Program-made: the position numbers and the translations under genes
Shown: piece after piece, positions 55,164-63,580 of the stretch
Layout of the letters: each line of letters opens with the position of its first letter
Numbering within the stretch: the stretch's first letter is position 1
The notes under the pieces: generated by a model
Told to the model about the DNA's origin: nothing
Databases searched by the model: none
The model's input: only the letters and a program-made list of their open reading frames with translations
Source: Sinorhizobium psoraleae
GTDB taxonomy: Bacteria > Pseudomonadota > Alphaproteobacteria > Rhizobiales > Rhizobiaceae
Reading direction: 5' to 3'
NCBI RefSeq assembly: GCF_013283645.1
Contig: NZ_JABEKV010000002.1
Span: 1,061,798-1,125,797, forward strand
DNA: 64,000 nucleotides

Positions 55164-55320
55164 GTCACTCCGTGCAACAATCGTTCGTATCCTGCTGAAA
55201 TATAGTGGTCCGAGCCGGAGATAGCAAAAGGGAAAAATCGATCCCCCCAGCCGATATCAGCCGGTTCCCTTTGCGTTCGCCATGCTCTAGAAGGCTCAAC
55301 AGACAAGATAGGAGATGACG

Positions 55321-56040
55321 ATGCGGCCATCCGGCAGAAAAACCGACCAAATGCGCAAGGTTTCCTTCGAGCGCCACTTTTCCAAGCATGCAGAAGGTTC
55401 ATGCCTCGTGCGCTTCGGCGACACGCATGTGCTGTGCACGGCAAGCCTCGAAGAGAAGGTCCCCGCCTGGTTGCGCAATGGCGGCAAAGGATGGGTCACC
55501 GCGGAATACGGCATGCTGCCGCGTGCAACCGGCGAGCGGATGAAGCGTGAGGCGGCGAGCGGCAAGCAGAGCGGCCGCACACAGGAAATCCAGCGGCTGA
55601 TCGGACGGTCGCTCCGCGCTGTCGTCGATCTGCCGGCGCTCGGCGAACGCCAGATCTCGATCGATTGTGACGTCATCCAGGCGGACGGCGGCACCCGCAC
55701 GGCCTCGATCACCGGCGCCTGGATCGCACTCTACGACTGTCTGAAGTGGATGGAGGCGCGCAACATGGTCAAGGTCGAACGCGTGCTCAAGGATCATGTC
55801 GCTGCCATTTCCTGCGGCATCTTCGCCAATCAGGCGGTGATCGATCTCGACTATCTCGAAGACTCCGCCGCCGAGACCGACGCCAATTTCGTCATGACCG
55901 GCAATGGCGGCCTCGTCGAGATCCAGGGAACGGCCGAAGGCAAGCCCTTCACGGAAGAAGAATTCGCAAGCCTGATGACACTTGCCAAGAACGGCATTGC
56001 CGAACTCATTGCACTGCAGAAGCAGGCAATCGCCGGCTGA
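55321..56040 (+). CDS. rph: Ribonuclease PH
   Basis: This phosphorolytic 3'-exonuclease trims tRNA precursors. The ATG at 55321 ([17 protein letters not shown]) is preferred over the one at 55315 because AGGAG at 55310-55314 would touch the latter. The 239-residue length is standard. The motifs [29 protein letters not shown] and [20 protein letters not shown] are complete. The order rph-rdgB-hemW is common in rhizobia, with a VOC gene inserted here. Confidence 0.97.
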   Translation: MRPSGRKTDQMRKVSFERHFSKHAEGSCLVRFGDTHVLCTASLEEKVPAWLRNGGKGWVTAEYGMLPRATGERMKREAASGKQSGRTQEIQRLIGRSLRAVVDLPALGERQISIDCDVIQADGGTRTASITGAWIALYDCLKWMEARNMVKVERVLKDHVAAISCGIFANQAVIDLDYLEDSAAETDANFVMTGNGGLVEIQGTAEGKPFTEEEFASLMTLAKNGIAELIALQKQAIAG

Positions 56041-56055
56041 TCGAAAGGACGAGAT

Positions 56056-56475
56056 TTGACCCCGGCGCTGGAAGGCATTCTCGAAACTGCGCTTTACGCG
56101 GAGGATCTCGATCGCGCCGAGGCCTTCTATGGCGAGTTGCTCGGCTTGCAGCAGATCACCCGCGCCGGCAATCGGCACGTGTTCTTCCGCTGCGGCGCCG
56201 GCATACTCCTGATCTTTAACCCGGCCGAGACAATAAAGCCGCCACCGGCCGGGGCAGCGCTCCCCGTGCCGCCGCACGGCACGACGGGCAAGGGGCACAT
56301 GTGCTTCCGGGTCGCCGCGCAGGCACTCGACGCCTGGGAGGAGAAGCTCGAAGCCGCGGGCGTACCGATCGAAGCGGATATCCGCTGGCCAAACGGCGCC
56401 CGCTCCTTCTACTTCCGCGATCCGGCCGGCAACAGCCTGGAATGCGCCGAGCCCGGCCTTTGGGCGATCGATTGA
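56056..56475 (+). CDS. VOC-family (glyoxalase/bleomycin-resistance-type) protein
   Basis: A 139-residue single VOC domain: ILETALYAEDLDRAEAFYGE, then MCFRVAAQALDAWEEKLEAA and FYFRDPAGNSLECAEPGLW. It starts with TTG after AAAGGACGAG, which acts as ribosome binding site. It lies 15 nt after rph and 35 nt before rdgB, so it rides in the same transcript. The likely metal ligands (His/Glu) include the Glu in NSLECAEP. The substrate is unknown. Confidence 0.9.
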   Translation: MTPALEGILETALYAEDLDRAEAFYGELLGLQQITRAGNRHVFFRCGAGILLIFNPAETIKPPPAGAALPVPPHGTTGKGHMCFRVAAQALDAWEEKLEAAGVPIEADIRWPNGARSFYFRDPAGNSLECAEPGLWAID

Positions 56476-56510
56476 ACGCGGCTGCAGCCGCCTGAACGGA
56501 ACAGAGCAGA

Positions 56511-57155
56511 ATGCGCAAACTGGATGACAAGACGCTCGTCGTCGCGAGCCACAATGCCGGCAAGATCCGCGAAATCCGCGACCTGATCGGCCCGCTCGGC
56601 TTCGAGGCGAAGTCGGCCGCCGATCTCAATTTCGTCGAGCCGGAGGAAACCGGCACGACGTTCGAGGAAAACGCAACGATCAAGGCGCTCGCCTCCGCCA
56701 GAGCCTCCGGCCTGCCGGCGCTTTCGGACGATTCCGGTCTCGTGATCGATGCCCTCGATGGCGCCCCGGGCGTCTACACGGCGAACTGGGCCGAGCGCGA
56801 AGACGGCAGCCGCGACTTTGCCATGGCGATGGAAAAGGTGGAAAAGGCGCTCAAGGAGAAGGGCGCGGTGACGCCCGAGAGCCGAACCGCCCGCTTCGTC
56901 TCCGTGCTCTGCCTTGCCTGGCCGGACGGCCATGTCGAGCTCTTTCGAGGCGAGGTCGAAGGCCGAGTCGTCTGGCCGCCGCGTGGAACGAGCGGTTTCG
57001 GCTATGACCCGGTCTTTCAACCGAAGGGCTACGACACCACCTTTGGCGAGATGAGCGCGGAAGAGAAGCACGGCTGGAAGCCCGGCGACAGCCAGGCTCT
57101 TTCACACCGCGCCCGCGCCTTCAAGCTGTTCGCCGAAACCTGCCTCGGCGCCTGA
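56511..57155 (+). CDS. rdgB: XTP/dITP diphosphatase (RdgB/Ham1)
   Basis: The enzyme removes non-canonical purine nucleotides such as dITP and XTP from the pool, preventing DNA damage. The 214-residue protein has the [14 protein letters not shown] motif near residue 12, [20 protein letters not shown] with the metal-binding Asp near residue 75, and [12 protein letters not shown] with the [10 protein letters not shown] ending. It is flanked by the VOC gene and hemW (12 nt). Confidence 0.97.
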   Translation: MRKLDDKTLVVASHNAGKIREIRDLIGPLGFEAKSAADLNFVEPEETGTTFEENATIKALASARASGLPALSDDSGLVIDALDGAPGVYTANWAEREDGSRDFAMAMEKVEKALKEKGAVTPESRTARFVSVLCLAWPDGHVELFRGEVEGRVVWPPRGTSGFGYDPVFQPKGYDTTFGEMSAEEKHGWKPGDSQALSHRARAFKLFAETCLGA

Positions 57156-57167
57156 AAGACGAAGACA

Positions 57168-58349
57168 ATGCGTTTGACCCCGCTATCGGCGATCGGTGAC
57201 GGCATGGACCCCGGCTTCGGGGTTTATGTGCACTGGCCGTTTTGCGCGGCCAAATGCCCCTATTGCGACTTCAACAGCCATGTCCGCCATCAGCCCGTGG
57301 ACCAGCCGCGCTTCGTCGCTGCCTTCCTCCGGGAAATGGCCGAGGCCCGCGAGCTCTCTGGCCCGCGAACGGTCACCAGCATTTTCATGGGCGGCGGCAC
57401 GCCGTCGCTAATGGATCCGGCGACGGTCGAAGCCATCCTGAACGGGATTGCCAATCAGTGGCACGTCCCTGATGGCATTGAGATCACCATGGAGGCCAAT
57501 CCGTCGAGCGTCGAGGCGACGCGCTTCCATGGCTATCGTGCTGCCGGCGTTAACCGCGTCTCGCTCGGCGTCCAGGCACTCAACGACCGTGACCTGAAAT
57601 TCCTGGGGCGGCTGCACAATGTCGAGGATGCGCTAAAGGCGATCCGGCTGGCGCGCGAGATCTTCCCGCGCATGTCCTTCGACTTGATCTATGCCCGTCC
57701 GAACCAGACCGTCGAGGACTGGGAGCGCGAGCTGAAGGAGGCCGTCTCCTACGCAGTCGATCATCTCTCGCTCTACCAGTTGACGATCGAGGAAGGCACG
57801 CCCTTCTACGGGCTGCACAAGGCCGGCAAACTTGTCGTGCCCGACGGCGAGCAGTCCGCGGTGCTCTACGAGGCGACGCAGGAGATCACGGCATCGATCG
57901 GCATGCCGGCCTATGAAGTGTCCAATCATGCACGGCCCGGCGCCGAGAGCCGGCATAATCTCACCTATTGGCGTTACGGCGACTATGCGGGCATCGGCCC
58001 CGGCGCGCATGGGCGCCTGACGATCGACGGCGCCAAGGTCGCGACCGCGACGGAACGCAAGCCCGAAGAATGGCTTCGCCTGGTCGAACAGCATGGCCAC
58101 GGCATGATCGAACGCGAGTTGCTCGATCAGGAAGCTCAGGCCGACGAACTCCTGCTGATGGGCCTCCGGCTCAAGGAAGGCGTCGACCTGGCGCGCTGGC
58201 AGAGCCTTTCCGGCCGCGACCCCGATCCGGACCGTGAACAGTTCCTGATCGATCACGGCTTCATCGAACGGCTCGGCAATTCACGGCTGCGCTGCACGCC
58301 GGCCGGCATGCTGATCCTCGACGCGGTGGTTGCCGACCTCGCCTGCTGA
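57168..58349 (+). CDS. hemW: HemW, heme chaperone (radical-SAM, formerly HemN-like)
   Basis: The 393-residue radical-SAM protein binds a 4Fe-4S cluster through CAAKCPYCDF with Cys26, Cys30 and Cys33. The residue after the third Cys is Asp-Phe; true HemN has a fourth Cys here, so this is HemW, which delivers heme to respiratory enzymes. MGGGTPSLMDP and SLGVQALNDRDLKFLGRLH are typical. It follows rdgB by 12 nt, closing the rph-VOC-rdgB-hemW operon. Older annotations would call it coproporphyrinogen dehydrogenase. Confidence 0.94.
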   Translation: MRLTPLSAIGDGMDPGFGVYVHWPFCAAKCPYCDFNSHVRHQPVDQPRFVAAFLREMAEARELSGPRTVTSIFMGGGTPSLMDPATVEAILNGIANQWHVPDGIEITMEANPSSVEATRFHGYRAAGVNRVSLGVQALNDRDLKFLGRLHNVEDALKAIRLAREIFPRMSFDLIYARPNQTVEDWERELKEAVSYAVDHLSLYQLTIEEGTPFYGLHKAGKLVVPDGEQSAVLYEATQEITASIGMPAYEVSNHARPGAESRHNLTYWRYGDYAGIGPGAHGRLTIDGAKVATATERKPEEWLRLVEQHGHGMIERELLDQEAQADELLLMGLRLKEGVDLARWQSLSGRDPDPDREQFLIDHGFIERLGNSRLRCTPAGMLILDAVVADLAC

Positions 58350-58377
58350 AACGACCGATCCCGAAATCCGGCCGCGG

Positions 58378-58992
58378 TCAATCATGCGTTTCGCCGAAGA
58401 GCGGCGTCGCCAACATCGAAGGCCTTTGCTCGAATTCGTCGAACCATCGTGTTATTTGCGGTCGCGCGCGAAACGACGGCAAGTTGCGGAACTCCATCCA
58501 GGAAAGAGCCGTCGCCAGTGCGATGTGGCCGACGTGGAGCGGGGCCATCGCGTCCAGCGTGGTTTCCAGCCAATCATAGGTCGCCTCGATTTTCTCGGCA
58601 TAACCATCACGAAGTGCCGCGTAGCGCAACTGCTCCGGCCGTCGGACAGTCTCCCAACGGAGACTGATCCCCGTCTGAGCCAGCCCCTGCGCGACCGACT
58701 GCAGAACCAGGGCCTGCCAGCGGGCCTCGCCTCCTTCCGGAATGAGCCTCCTGCCGCCGTGAAGCGTGTCCAGATAGGCGCATATCACGTCAGAATCGAA
58801 GATCGCCGGGTAGTCTGCGCGAAGCAATACGGGAACCTTTCCGAGCGGGTTCTCGGCGTAGACTCGCTCATTGCGTTGCGTCGGGCTGGTTTCGTGATGA
58901 ATGACTTCCAGCCGGTCCGCGATTCCGGCTTCGTGGGCGAAGACGAGCGCCTTTCGGGCGAAGGGAGAATGGGTTTGGTAGTAGAGGATCAT
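58378..58992 (-). CDS. Glutathione S-transferase family protein
   Basis: A 204-residue GST with the thioredoxin-like N-terminus (MILYYQTHSPFARKALVFAH, NPLGKVPVLLRADYPAIFDSDVICAYLD, including the cis-Pro and the ESxxI-type SD motif) and a helical C-terminal domain. The catalytic residue is probably Ser9 in HSPFARK, giving a Beta/Zeta-like or NuGST-type group. It lies downstream of the ECF sigma operon on the same strand (172-nt gap), and its function could be detoxification. Confidence 0.9.
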   Translation of the reverse strand: MILYYQTHSPFARKALVFAHEAGIADRLEVIHHETSPTQRNERVYAENPLGKVPVLLRADYPAIFDSDVICAYLDTLHGGRRLIPEGGEARWQALVLQSVAQGLAQTGISLRWETVRRPEQLRYAALRDGYAEKIEATYDWLETTLDAMAPLHVGHIALATALSWMEFRNLPSFRARPQITRWFDEFEQRPSMLATPLFGETHD

Positions 58993-59164
58993 GTTACCTC
59001 GCGGTGGGTTCGTGAACTTGCCCGCAAGGATAGTGCATGGACTGTGAGAATTGCGCTCTGTTCCGGCGGCCGCTGTGCAAGTTTGTTTCGTGCGAGGCCA
59101 GGATCACCCCCGACCCCGCAACCTGCCCCGGTCGCCGGACATGAAGCGTCAGGCAGCGGTGCGT

Positions 59165-60028
59165 TCAGTTCTTTTTAACCGGAGCAACGATCGCCCAAAG
59201 GACGCCGAACGGATCGCGGAGCTGGCCGTAATAGTCGCCCCAGAAGGCCACCGCCAACGGCATCGTCACCTCCGCACCCGCAGCGACGGCACGCTTCCAC
59301 CAGAAATCCGCATCATCGACGACGAGATGCAGAACGACGCCGTCCTGCGGCTTCCAGGGGCAACCGTATTCCGGGAACGGATCGCTCAGCATCAGTGCAC
59401 CGCCGTTGATCGTCAGATGGCAGTGGATGAGGCGTTTGCCGTCCTCGGCGTATTTGCGATCCACCTCCTTGGCACCGAAGGCACGGCCGTAGAATTCCGC
59501 CGTCGCATTCGCGTCCTGAACGCCGAGATAGGCGATGACGCCGGCCATCGGCGGGGGCGACGGCGCCTGCCAATCGACCTCCGACGTCGGTTCGAGATCG
59601 ATTGCGGCCTTGAGGCTTCCGTCCATGTAGAAGGGCACGGACTCGTGCTGGTGCGCGATCTTCCATCCCCTCTCCGTACGTCTCAAACCCAGCGTCTGGC
59701 GAAACCATAGCGCCGCCTTTTCGCCGTCCAATTTCTCGCCGGAGAGATGGGTGAGCGCCGTCGCGAAAGCCACGTCGCCGCCTGCCGAGATCTCCAGCTC
59801 CTGAAACCGGTAGCCGAGCGGCCCCTTCCAAGTCGAGAACCACTGTTCGAGGCCCTCGGCCCCCGCCGCCGTTTCCTTCAGCGGCGGCGCCAGCGAATAG
59901 ACGAGGCAATCTTCTGTGCCGTGGGCAAGCACGCGACCCGCGTCTTTCTCGCGCATGGCGCTTGCCCAATCCTCGATCACCGAGCGAATCTCGGCGATGG
60001 CGGCAGTTCTGTTCTCGTTGACAGACAT
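59165..60028 (-). CDS. SnoaL-like domain fused to a VOC domain
   Basis: The 287-residue protein joins two domains. Residues 5-130 form an NTF2/SnoaL-type (DUF4440) pocket (IEDWASAMREKDAGRVLAHG, FRQTLGLRRTERGWKIAHQHES). Residues 160-285 are a VOC domain of the PhnB/YnjC type (VIAYLGVQDANATAEFYGRA, LMLSDPFPEYG, LRDPFGVLWAIVAP). Both usually occur as separate small proteins. It starts 52 nt after the SRPBCC gene and belongs to the ECF sigma operon. The substrate is unknown; the context suggests a stress or small-molecule role. Confidence 0.88.
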   Translation of the reverse strand: MSVNENRTAAIAEIRSVIEDWASAMREKDAGRVLAHGTEDCLVYSLAPPLKETAAGAEGLEQWFSTWKGPLGYRFQELEISAGGDVAFATALTHLSGEKLDGEKAALWFRQTLGLRRTERGWKIAHQHESVPFYMDGSLKAAIDLEPTSEVDWQAPSPPPMAGVIAYLGVQDANATAEFYGRAFGAKEVDRKYAEDGKRLIHCHLTINGGALMLSDPFPEYGCPWKPQDGVVLHLVVDDADFWWKRAVAAGAEVTMPLAVAFWGDYYGQLRDPFGVLWAIVAPVKKN

Positions 60029-60080
60029 TGTTCATCTCCTTTTCGGTGCGAAAAGCGGCCGGAATTGCCTCAGGTAACAG

Positions 60081-60563
60081 TCAGAGCTTCGCCGTGAGGG
60101 TGGCAAGCTGATCGGCGCATTGACCCCATCCCTGGTGAAAGCCCATTTTCTCGTGAGCCTCCCGGTCGGCAGTGGTCCAATGGCGGACCCTAGCGGTGTA
60201 ACGGGTCTTGCCGCCTTCATCCTCGAAGGTCAGGATGACTGTCATGAACGGCTTCTCGGAGGGTTTCCAGGCTTCGGTAAAAGCGTCGGTGACGACGAGC
60301 TTCTCATTCGGCACGACTTCCAGATAGACGCCGAAATTCGGAAAATCCTGGCCTTCCGGCGAGCGCATGACGATGCGGTTTGAGCCCCCGGGCCTGACGT
60401 CGAGCTCGGCATTCGGCGTCGTCCACGGCAGAGGCGCGAACCACTGTTTCAAGAGATCGGCCTCGGTCCAGGCACGGTAGACTTTTTCGCGTGGCGCATC
60501 GATCAGCCGGGTCAGCACCAGTTCGCGGTCGTCGGTGGGCTTCATGTCGGTCGTTCCTGTCAT
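60081..60563 (-). CDS. SRPBCC/AHSA1 family protein
   Basis: The 160-residue protein has the Aha1-like START-domain fold, seen in LVLTRLIDAPREKVYRAWTE, LLKQWFAPLPWTTPNAELDV, GGKTRYTARVRHWTTADREA and MGFHQGWGQCADQLATL. The ATG at 60563 follows GGAGGA by 8 nt; a TTG two codons earlier also fits. AHSA1-type proteins often accompany ECF sigma factors linked to DGPF proteins. It starts 75 nt after the sigma factor gene. Confidence 0.9.
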   Translation of the reverse strand: MTGTTDMKPTDDRELVLTRLIDAPREKVYRAWTEADLLKQWFAPLPWTTPNAELDVRPGGSNRIVMRSPEGQDFPNFGVYLEVVPNEKLVVTDAFTEAWKPSEKPFMTVILTFEDEGGKTRYTARVRHWTTADREAHEKMGFHQGWGQCADQLATLTAKL

Positions 60564-60638
60564 TTCCAAATTCCTCCGTGGTGGTTTCAGTCCAAGGACG
60601 AACGGAGAAATCAGGTTCCGACAGCGGCAGCCGATAAT

Positions 60639-61913
60639 TTATTGTTTTTCTTCGACGAGCGCGGAGGAGGCCGTTTCCGCAGCAAGATGGTCGAGCTGCA
60701 TACGGATATAGGCGGCCTCTGCGCCGTTGGTCGCAAGCGCAATGGCGCGGTCGAACGCAATGCGCGCCTCGCCCGCGCGACCCATCTGCTTGAGCAGGCC
60801 CCCGCGCAAGCCGTGATAGTAGAAATAGCCGGCGAGCCTGTCGCCAAGGGGCTCCACAAGCGCCAGCGCTGCTTCGGGCCCCTCGCGCTTCGACACTGCA
60901 ACGGCACGGTTGAGAGTGACCACGGGCGACGGTTGCAGACGTTCGAGCGTCTGATAGAGCAGGTCGATTTCCTCCCAGTCGGTCAGTTCGGGACGCGCGG
61001 CGCGGGCGTGCAGCGCCGCGATTGCCGCCTGAACCTGGTAGGGACCGGGACGCCGGTGGCGCATGGCCTTGTCGATCATCGCGAGCGCCTCGGTGATCAT
61101 TTCCCTGTTCCACAGGCGGCGGTCCTGGTCCTCGAGCAGAACGATGGCGCCCTCTGCATCGAAGCGCGCCCTGGCGCGCGAATGCTGGAGAAGAAGCAGC
61201 GCTGTCAGCCCCATGATTTCCGGTTCGCCCGGAAACAGTCTGAGGAGGAGCCGGGAGAGCCGGATGGCCTCGTCGCATAGATCGGCGGACACGCCCTCCG
61301 GACCATTCATCGCCGAATAGCCCTCGTTGAAGACGAGATAGATCATTGTCGCGACGGCTGCGAGCCGTTCCGCGCGATCGGCGGCATCTGGCGTCTCGAA
61401 GGGAATGCCCGCTGCAGCGACACGCGCCTTGGCTCGGGTAATGCGCTGCTCCATTGCCGCTTCGCTGACGAGGAAGGCACGCGCGATCTGCTTGACCGAG
61501 AGGCCGGAGACGACCCGGAGCGCCAGCGCGATCTGCTGGGTCGCCGGCAGGGCCGGATTGCTGCAGACGAAGAGCAGCCGCAGGATGTCGTCGCGATAAT
61601 GCGACCCGTCGAGGCGGTCGGCGAGTTCATCCTCCCGGTCTTCCAGATCGGAAAGCAATTCCTCCGGGGGCAGCGCCGTCTCGCGCGCCTGCCGCCGCAC
61701 CTTGTCGATGCCGCTGTTGCGGCCGACGAAGATCAGCCAGGCGGCGGGATCCCGCGGCGGGCCGCTTCTCGGCCAGGCTTTCAATGCCCGGATACAGGCC
61801 TCCTGGAAGGCTTCCTCGGCCATGTCGAGGTTGCGGAAATAGCGCAGAAGTGCACCCATCGCCTGCGGCCGGGCGGAAACCAGAGCGAGATCGATCCAGG
61901 CGGTGTCTGTCAT
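60639..61913 (-). CDS. ECF RNA polymerase sigma factor, ECF42-type with TPR-like tail
   Basis: The 424-residue protein has sigma region 2 (FRNLDMAEEAFQEACIRALK, DPAAWLIFVGRNSGIDK) and region 4 (LSVKQIARAFLVSEAAMEQR). It then has a long C-terminal extension of about 230 residues rich in helices, with NEGYSAMNGPEG and repeated Leu/Ala-rich TPR-like units. This extension marks ECF42 factors, which have no anti-sigma factor; the tail itself probably controls activity. The gene overlaps the DGPF gene by ATGA. In S. meliloti the homologue may be the factor called RpoE10, which I recall only loosely. Confidence 0.9.
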   Translation of the reverse strand: MTDTAWIDLALVSARPQAMGALLRYFRNLDMAEEAFQEACIRALKAWPRSGPPRDPAAWLIFVGRNSGIDKVRRQARETALPPEELLSDLEDREDELADRLDGSHYRDDILRLLFVCSNPALPATQQIALALRVVSGLSVKQIARAFLVSEAAMEQRITRAKARVAAAGIPFETPDAADRAERLAAVATMIYLVFNEGYSAMNGPEGVSADLCDEAIRLSRLLLRLFPGEPEIMGLTALLLLQHSRARARFDAEGAIVLLEDQDRRLWNREMITEALAMIDKAMRHRRPGPYQVQAAIAALHARAARPELTDWEEIDLLYQTLERLQPSPVVTLNRAVAVSKREGPEAALALVEPLGDRLAGYFYYHGLRGGLLKQMGRAGEARIAFDRAIALATNGAEAAYIRMQLDHLAAETASSALVEEKQ

Positions 61914-62284
61914 GAGGGAAGCTCACTTGGCTTGTAGATGGCGAGGGGACGGATCTCATAGGCGCCGGGGCTGGGATTGACCTCGCCGAGTTCGCGCGAA
62001 AAGGCGATGGCCTCCTCCAGCGAGGCGCAGTCGACGATGAAGAACCCGAGCAGTTGTTCCTTCGTCTCGGCAAAAGGACCGTCGATCACGATCGGTTCGC
62101 CGCCGCCGTGGCGCAGCGTCGTCGCCGCGGTCGTCGGCAGGAGACGGGCGACCGGGCCAAGCTTGCCGGCCTCCGCATATTTCTTCTCGACGGCGGCCAT
62201 GTCGCGCATGACCTTGCCGTCCTGCTCCTTGGTCCAGGTCCCGGTAACATCTTCCGAATTGTAGCAAAACACCGCGTAAAGCAT
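61910..62284 (-). CDS. DGPF/YCII-domain protein partnered with the ECF sigma factor
   Basis: A 124-residue YCII-related protein. MLYAVFCYNSEDVTGTW is the start and IDGPFAETKEQLLGFFIVD carries the DGPF motif with EEA and PLAIY near the end. Such proteins are the standard neighbours of ECF42 sigma factors and are their regulatory targets. An open frame extends far upstream, but the ATG chosen fits the family start exactly. It is the first gene of a four-gene operon and overlaps the sigma factor gene by 4 nt. Confidence 0.92.
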   Translation of the reverse strand: MLYAVFCYNSEDVTGTWTKEQDGKVMRDMAAVEKKYAEAGKLGPVARLLPTTAATTLRHGGGEPIVIDGPFAETKEQLLGFFIVDCASLEEAIAFSRELGEVNPSPGAYEIRPLAIYKPSELPS

Positions 62285-62310
62285 CGAGAACTCTCCCGCT
62301 CTGATCTCAA

Positions 62311-62337
62311 GACGAACGACGCTAGAGATAGCCGACA
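62311..62337 (-). promoter_or_regulatory. Candidate ECF-type promoter before the DGPF gene
   Basis: On the minus strand TGTCGG (62337-62332) is separated by 17 nt from CGTC (62314-62311). ECF42 target promoters are described with a -35 of TGTCGA and a -10 containing CG-T/A-C. The transcription start would be close to 62303, about 20 nt before the DGPF ATG at 62284. I take it as an autoregulated operon promoter. Confidence 0.5.
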
Positions 62338-62379
62338 AGCGGGGCGAAAAAAACACGCAAGTATCCGCTGTGGGGGCAG

Positions 62380-62430
62380 GCTCCTGCCGGTATCGCGGAA
62401 GCGGCGGTGCTGATGGCTTCCGACAGGAGC
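62380..62430 (-). terminator. Nested hairpin between the exporter and the ECF operon
   Basis: GCTCCTG pairs with CAGGAGC (outer) and GGAAGC with GCTTCC (inner). It lies 49-99 nt past the exporter stop on the minus strand and 43 nt upstream of the candidate ECF promoter. No T-run is present. It may end the exporter transcript. Confidence 0.4.
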
Positions 62431-62478
62431 AAGCCATCAACGCATTGGTCGCCAATTTTACCGGTGCGAACTGGTGGG

Positions 62479-63453
62479 CTAGATCTTCCTCTCGCCGCTG
62501 AGCTTCCGCTGCGCCGGCAGTGTCCGCAACCGCTTCAGTAGCCGGCCGTCGATCGCCGCGAGCCCTGCTGCGATCAGGGTCATGCCAAGGAAATGCTTGG
62601 GCTCGAGTCGTTCCCCAAGAAACGCCGCACCGAGCAAGATGGCACTGACGGGGATGAGGAAGGTCACCAGCATCAGATTGGTCGCGCCGGACGTTTCGAG
62701 GATGCGGAAAAACAAGACATAGGCGAGCGCGGTCGAGATCAAGGCGATGCCGAGAAGTGCGGCCCAGACGTCGAGCCCGGGAAAGGCAAGCGTCCAAGGC
62801 CGGTCGGCGATCAGGGCGAGCGGCACGAGCATCAAGCTCGAGGCACTGACCTGCCCGGTCGCCGTCAGAAGCGGCGCGACGCCCATGCGCTTGAAACGGC
62901 GAGCAAAAACGCTTGCGAGCGAATAGGAAAATGCGGCACCGAGCACGGCAAGTTGCGCGAGCACGTTCGAGCCGAGGCCACCAATTGCTGCCGGACCGAT
63001 CATCACCGCGACACCGAAGAAACCGATCAGAACGCCGGTCAGCTTGTTCGCGGTCATTTTCTCGTCATCCGTCAGCAGATGGGCAACGACAACGCCGAAA
63101 AGCGGCGTGGTGGCGTTGAGAATGGAGGCAAGACCGCTGGCAATGTGCGTCTGTCCCCAGACGATCAGCGAAAAGGGAACGAGGTTGTTGAGCAGTCCCA
63201 TGCCGAAGAATGCGAGCCATACCTCGCGCCGGCGCGGCAGCGCGAGCCCAAGAGCGCGGATGAAAAGCAGAAGGGCCGCGGCCGCAAGCGTCACGCGCAG
63301 CGCGACGATGGTGAAGGGCGGCAGCGCTTTCACCGCAATGCCGATGAAGAAGAACGACCCGCCCCACAGCACGGACAAGGCGATGAGCATGCCCCATTCC
63401 CGCGCACCCATGACCCTCGCACCTGCCGAACTGCTCATGACATTTCCCTTCAT
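62479..63453 (-). CDS. EamA/DMT-family transporter (probable exporter)
   Basis: A 324-residue inner-membrane protein with ten hydrophobic segments in two EamA halves (MLIALSVLWGGSFFFIGIAV at the start, ILNATTPLFGVVVAHLLTDDE at the middle). These proteins export metabolites such as amino acids, but this one's substrate is not predictable. Start choices are the ATG at 63453 and the ATG at 63438 (MSSSAGARV), which has AAGGGA six to seven bases upstream. It is divergent from a LysR regulator that probably controls it. Confidence 0.92.
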   Translation of the reverse strand: MKGNVMSSSAGARVMGAREWGMLIALSVLWGGSFFFIGIAVKALPPFTIVALRVTLAAAALLLFIRALGLALPRRREVWLAFFGMGLLNNLVPFSLIVWGQTHIASGLASILNATTPLFGVVVAHLLTDDEKMTANKLTGVLIGFFGVAVMIGPAAIGGLGSNVLAQLAVLGAAFSYSLASVFARRFKRMGVAPLLTATGQVSASSLMLVPLALIADRPWTLAFPGLDVWAALLGIALISTALAYVLFFRILETSGATNLMLVTFLIPVSAILLGAAFLGERLEPKHFLGMTLIAAGLAAIDGRLLKRLRTLPAQRKLSGERKI

Positions 63454-63580
63454 GATTTAGTTTTCCCGATGTTTTCAGGCAGGGAGCCCTAGCGCTTTCC
63501 CATATTTGTTTATCACACAAGATGTTATACTTTCCCAAGCGAACAATTTTCTGGAAATGATTGAGTTTAGCTAAATCATG
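63451..63580. promoter_or_regulatory. Divergent control region with mirrored start sites
   Basis: CATGATTTAG at 63451-63460 and CTAAATCATG at 63571-63580 are exact inverted copies that contain the two possible start codons. Inside the right copy TTTAGCTAAA at 63566-63575 is a perfect palindrome. The bases between are AT-rich (TATTTGTTTATCAC), a likely place for promoters. LysR regulators bind palindromes in such gaps. Confidence 0.45.

Noticed and set aside
55164-55320. CIRCE element at hrcA
   Set aside because: Neither TTAGCACTC nor GAGTGCTAA, nor a close variant with 9-nt spacing, is present.
62285-62797. Upstream extension of the DGPF gene
   Set aside because: The open frame continues about 170 codons but is Arg-rich and antisense-like, and it would run over the ECF promoter and the end of the exporter gene; the DGPF family starts at the chosen ATG.
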